Source: Elusimicrobiota bacterium
GTDB taxonomy: Bacteria; Elusimicrobiota; Elusimicrobia; Elusimicrobiales; UBA9959
Assembly: GCA_030639665.1 (NCBI GenBank)
Contig: DAOWCC010000111.1
Span: 1 to 8,034, forward strand
Reading direction: 5' to 3'
Length of the DNA: 8,034 nt
The stretch's first letter is position 1. The number at the start of each line of letters is the position of its first letter. The notes beneath the pieces were generated by a model. It was not told the origin of the DNA, made no database searches, and saw nothing but the letters and a program-made list of their open reading frames with translations. This document shows, piece after piece, positions 5,940 to 8,034 of the stretch. The translations under genes were made by a program, and so were the position numbers.

Positions 5940-6060
5940 AAATAGGAAAAATCTGTAAAAATCCGCGTCTGCTCGCCACAGTATATTGTTGGGGCAAAAG
6001 TTGTTTGGTCGTCCGCATAGCTACCGACACCTTATGAAGCATAGCTTCGTTAATTGTAGT
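5940..6060. other. Central segment between the inverted CGCAGAG arms
   Basis: This segment has no gene. It starts with an A-rich run containing ATCTGTAAAAATCCGCGTC (5951-5969), wording that resembles other dispersed repeats. It then holds two copies of GCATAGCT (6015-6022 and 6039-6046), the second inside GAAGC-ATA-GCTTC (6036-6048), a 5-bp stem with a 3-nt loop. No promoter or protein is visible, and its origin is unknown. Confidence 0.4.
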
Positions 6061-6073
6061 TTGGGTTTGAGTT

Positions 6074-6120
6074 TTTAACTCTGCGGACTCTCTGTAAAAA
6101 GCTCTGCGTTCTCCGCGTTA
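6074..6120 (-). repeat. CGCAGAG-type repeat, right (inverted) arm
   Basis: AACTCTGCGGACTCTCTGT (6077-6095) and GCTCTGCGTTCTCCGCGTTA (6101-6120) are the same family as the left arm, on the opposite strand. The two arms together bound a block of about 234 bp. The right arm ends 31 nt before the dxr start codon, so it may lie within the dxr leader and could pair with the left arm in a read-through transcript. Confidence 0.6.
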
Positions 6121-6151
6121 AAAAAAGTTGCCGCTGAAGGCTAATTTAATT

Positions 6152-7342
6152 ATGAAAAAAATTGTCATTTTAGGTTCTACCGGATCAATAGGCGTAAACG
6201 CGCTTAAGGTTATCGATAAGCTGGGCCCGGATTACGGGCTTCTGGGTATAACCGCTCATTCAAATATAAAATCTTTTCTCAGACAGATTCACAAGTTTAA
6301 ACCCAAATATGTGACAATTTTTGATTTTGACGCTCATAAAGCTTTAAAGAAACTTCTCCCAAAAAATATCAAACTGCTTGCCCCCGGAGTAGAAGGCTTA
6401 TGCGAAATGTCTTCTTTAAAGGAAGCGGATATAGTTTTAAACGCGGTGTCGGGTTCCGTTGGTTTTGCCCCGCTTATAGCTTCAATCAGGGCATCCAAAC
6501 ATATCGCCCTTGCCAATAAAGAGCCTATGGTTATGGCGGGCGAAAATATTATGAAAGAGGCCTTTAGATGGAAGGCGAACATAATACCCGTGGATTCCGA
6601 GCCTTCCGCCATATTCCAGTGCCTTCAAAATTACAAGGCAAAAGACTATGATGATGCTATTTCAAGAATTTTTTTGACCGCTTCCGGCGGAGCCTTTTAT
6701 AAATATAAGCGCTCCCTTGAAAAAGTTACTCCGGCCATGGCTTTAAAACATCCAAATTGGAGTATGGGCGCTAAAATAACAATTGATAGCTCCACCTTGA
6801 TGAATAAGGGTTTGGAAGCGATTGAAATTAAAAATTTTTTTGGTGTAAGCATTAAAAAGATAAATGTCATGGTTCATCCCCAATCCATAATTCATTCAGC
6901 CGTTGAATTAAAAGATAAATCCGTTTTGGCGCAGATGTCATTGCCGGATATGAAATTGCCCATACAGTATGCCATAACATATCCCGAACGCTTAACCTGC
7001 CCCGTAAAGCCCATGGACTTTTTTAAGCTGGCTAAACTGGATTTTATAAAACCTGATTTTAAAAAATTTCCCTGTCTTGAGCTTTCTTTTGACAGCGCTC
7101 GCAAAGGCGGGTCTTATCCTTGCGTGCTTAATGCCGCCAATGAAATCGCGGTAGATTCTTTTTTGAAAGGCCAAATAGGTTTTTGCGATATACCCAAGGT
7201 TATAGCCAAAACTCTTTCTCTTCACCGGCCCGCATCCTCGATAGTGCCTTCATTTGGCGATATCTCGGAAATAGATGAATGGGCAAGGTTAAAAGCCCAA
7301 GAAGTAATTAGAAATAAAAAAGTAAAAATTTTCGCGAAGTAA
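6152..7342 (+). CDS. dxr: 1-deoxy-D-xylulose 5-phosphate reductoisomerase
   Basis: NADPH-dependent enzyme converting DXP to MEP, the first committed step of the MEP isoprenoid pathway; cytoplasmic dimer. From ATG 6152 it has 396 residues (398 in E. coli). Visible motifs are the NADPH loop GSTGSIG (8-14), NKEPMVMAGE (122-131), metal ligands Asp148 and Glu150 in PVDSE, TASGGAF (176-182), the mobile loop with His200, Trp203 and Met205, and SSTLMNKGLE with Ser213, Asn218, Lys219 and metal ligand Glu222; His242 follows. Residue 151, usually His after PVDSE, is Pro here. The open frame extends upstream to a TTG at 6128, but ATG 6152 gives the standard N-terminus; GAAGG (6136-6140) lies 11 nt ahead. 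The repeat island separates it from cdsA. Confidence 0.97.
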   Translation: MKKIVILGSTGSIGVNALKVIDKLGPDYGLLGITAHSNIKSFLRQIHKFKPKYVTIFDFDAHKALKKLLPKNIKLLAPGVEGLCEMSSLKEADIVLNAVSGSVGFAPLIASIRASKHIALANKEPMVMAGENIMKEAFRWKANIIPVDSEPSAIFQCLQNYKAKDYDDAISRIFLTASGGAFYKYKRSLEKVTPAMALKHPNWSMGAKITIDSSTLMNKGLEAIEIKNFFGVSIKKINVMVHPQSIIHSAVELKDKSVLAQMSLPDMKLPIQYAITYPERLTCPVKPMDFFKLAKLDFIKPDFKKFPCLELSFDSARKGGSYPCVLNAANEIAVDSFLKGQIGFCDIPKVIAKTLSLHRPASSIVPSFGDISEIDEWARLKAQEVIRNKKVKIFAK

Positions 7343-7363
7343 ATTCAAAATTGTGAGGCTTAT

Positions 7364-8034
7364 ATGATTATTTCCATCTTAGGAATATTACTTACTTTCG
7401 GCGCTGTTATCTTTCTTCATGAACTGGGACATTTTATTGTCTGTAAACTATCAAAAATTAAAGTGGAAGCTTTTTCTTTTGGTTTCGGTCCCGAACTTAA
7501 AGGTTATACAAAGGGTGATACCAGATATTCTTTAAGAGCTATTCCTCTTGGCGGCTATGTTAAACCCGCGGGAGAAAACATTGAAGAAGTATCGGGCTCT
7601 CCCGACGAGTATTTTTCAAAACCATGGTATATAAGATTGGCTGTTGTTTTGGCCGGACCTCTTATGAATTATATTTTGGCTTTTGTTCTTTTTACATCGG
7701 TTGTTATTTTCACCGGCCAGCCTATCGCGTCCAAAAAAGCGATAGTAGGTGATGTTATAGCTTCTTATCCCGCCGAGGCGGCGGGACTGAAAGCGGGTGA
7801 CAAAATTATAGCCGTGAACGGAAAGAAAGTAAAAACATGGGAAGAGATGGCGGGCCTTATTCATAAAAATGTTGAAAAGGAAATTTCAATTTCATATGAG
7901 AGAGAAGGTTCAGCCAAGGGGTTTGCGAAACTTATAACCAAAAAAGATCCTTCGGGCCAAATGGGGCTTATAGGTGTTTCGCCTCTCATTACATACGCGC
8001 CCATAAGTTTTATTAAGTCCGTTAAAATCGGCGC
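7364..8034 (+). CDS. rseP: RseP-family site-2 zinc metalloprotease, N-terminal part (cut by window end)
   Basis: Intramembrane protease that cleaves anti-sigma factors and leftover signal peptides in the inner membrane. 223 codons are visible and the frame is still open at the window edge. Residues 4-18 are a hydrophobic helix leading into the zinc motif HELGH (19-23). FSFGFGPEL and IPLGGYVKPAGE follow (37-71), then the conserved LAGPLMN (96-102) in the next membrane helix. A periplasmic PDZ domain covers about 125-195, with AAGLKAGDKIIAVNGKKV (139-156). The C-terminal catalytic Asp motif lies outside. GTGAGG (7353-7358) 5 nt before the ATG supports the start, 21 nt after dxr. Its place directly behind dxr is typical of the conserved cluster. 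Confidence 0.95.
   Translation, partial: MIISILGILLTFGAVIFLHELGHFIVCKLSKIKVEAFSFGFGPELKGYTKGDTRYSLRAIPLGGYVKPAGENIEEVSGSPDEYFSKPWYIRLAVVLAGPLMNYILAFVLFTSVVIFTGQPIASKKAIVGDVIASYPAEAAGLKAGDKIIAVNGKKVKTWEEMAGLIHKNVEKEISISYEREGSAKGFAKLITKKDPSGQMGLIGVSPLITYAPISFIKSVKIG

Larger units (their letters stand above)
5617..6151. other. Gene-free intergenic island of mixed repeats between cdsA and dxr
   Basis: These 535 bases interrupt an otherwise compact cluster. No reading frame has protein-like composition. The two open stretches on either strand at about 5627-5908 simply translate the palindromic repeats (peptides such as NPPNPLCKRGEFAP) and lack ribosome sites. From left to right the region holds: an AT-rich lead (5617-5676), the first copy of a 13-nt direct repeat, a double-hairpin element, a GC hairpin, the second direct-repeat copy, a CGCAGAG-rich arm, an unassigned centre with a small hairpin, and an inverted CTCTGCG-rich arm ending just before dxr. 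No convincing promoter was found for dxr. The mosaic looks like serial insertion of small non-coding repeats. Confidence 0.8.

Noticed and set aside
6001..6100. Promoter for dxr within the repeat island
   Set aside because: TTGTTT and TTGAGT were examined as -35 boxes, but no TATAAT-like -10 lies at a 16-18 nt spacing.
5887..6120. CRISPR-like array
   Set aside because: The CGCAGAG units are short, degenerate and irregularly spaced, and occur in opposite orientations; there are no uniform spacers and no cas genes.
6128..6151. TTG start giving dxr eight extra residues
   Set aside because: The extra residues precede the standard MKKIVILGSTGSIG N-terminus; ATG 6152 gives the usual family length.

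Overview
The window is a conserved bacterial housekeeping cluster with every recognised gene on the + strand, in the order [gene tail] - rpsB - tsf - pyrH - gmhA - frr - uppS - cdsA - dxr - rseP (cut by the window end). The order rpsB-tsf-pyrH-frr-uppS-cdsA-dxr-rseP is widespread in Gram-negative (diderm) bacteria. The sedoheptulose-7-phosphate isomerase gene, the RseP-type site-2 protease and the CDP-diglyceride synthase suggest an outer membrane with a heptose-containing surface glycan. AT-leaning, AAA/GAA-rich coding DNA, a long acidic S2 tail, and an intergenic region packed with dispersed repeats would fit an uncultured diderm lineage such as Omnitrophota or a neighbouring candidate phylum. 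That placement is an impression, not a demonstration.

Layout. Bases 1-89 may be the last 28 codons of an unidentified upstream gene. Bases 90-205 hold the likely promoter and leader of the cluster: an extended -10 type promoter and two small dyads ahead of a GGAGG ribosome site. Bases 206-2724 are the translation and nucleotide block (S2, EF-Ts, UMP kinase), tightly spaced, with pyrH only 2 nt behind tsf. Bases 2725-3362 carry a 9-codon mini-ORF and gmhA. Bases 3363-3481 are a very AT-rich gap with a 12-bp perfect inverted repeat. Bases 3482-5616 are frr, uppS and cdsA with short gaps. Bases 5617-6151 contain no credible gene: they hold a mosaic of palindromic and inverted repeats. dxr and the start of rseP fill the rest.

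Together the genes join protein synthesis (S2, EF-Ts, ribosome recycling factor) to envelope building. PyrH supplies UDP and so UTP and CTP; CdsA uses CTP to make CDP-diacylglycerol. Dxr opens the MEP isoprenoid pathway that feeds UppS, maker of the undecaprenyl carrier lipid. GmhA starts ADP-heptose synthesis, and RseP is a membrane stress protease.

I found no sign of an undescribed defence or mobile system. The most unusual points are the composite repeat island between cdsA and dxr, a His-to-Pro change beside the metal site of Dxr, gmhA inside the pyrH-frr interval with a mini-ORF in front of it, and the acidic tail on S2.
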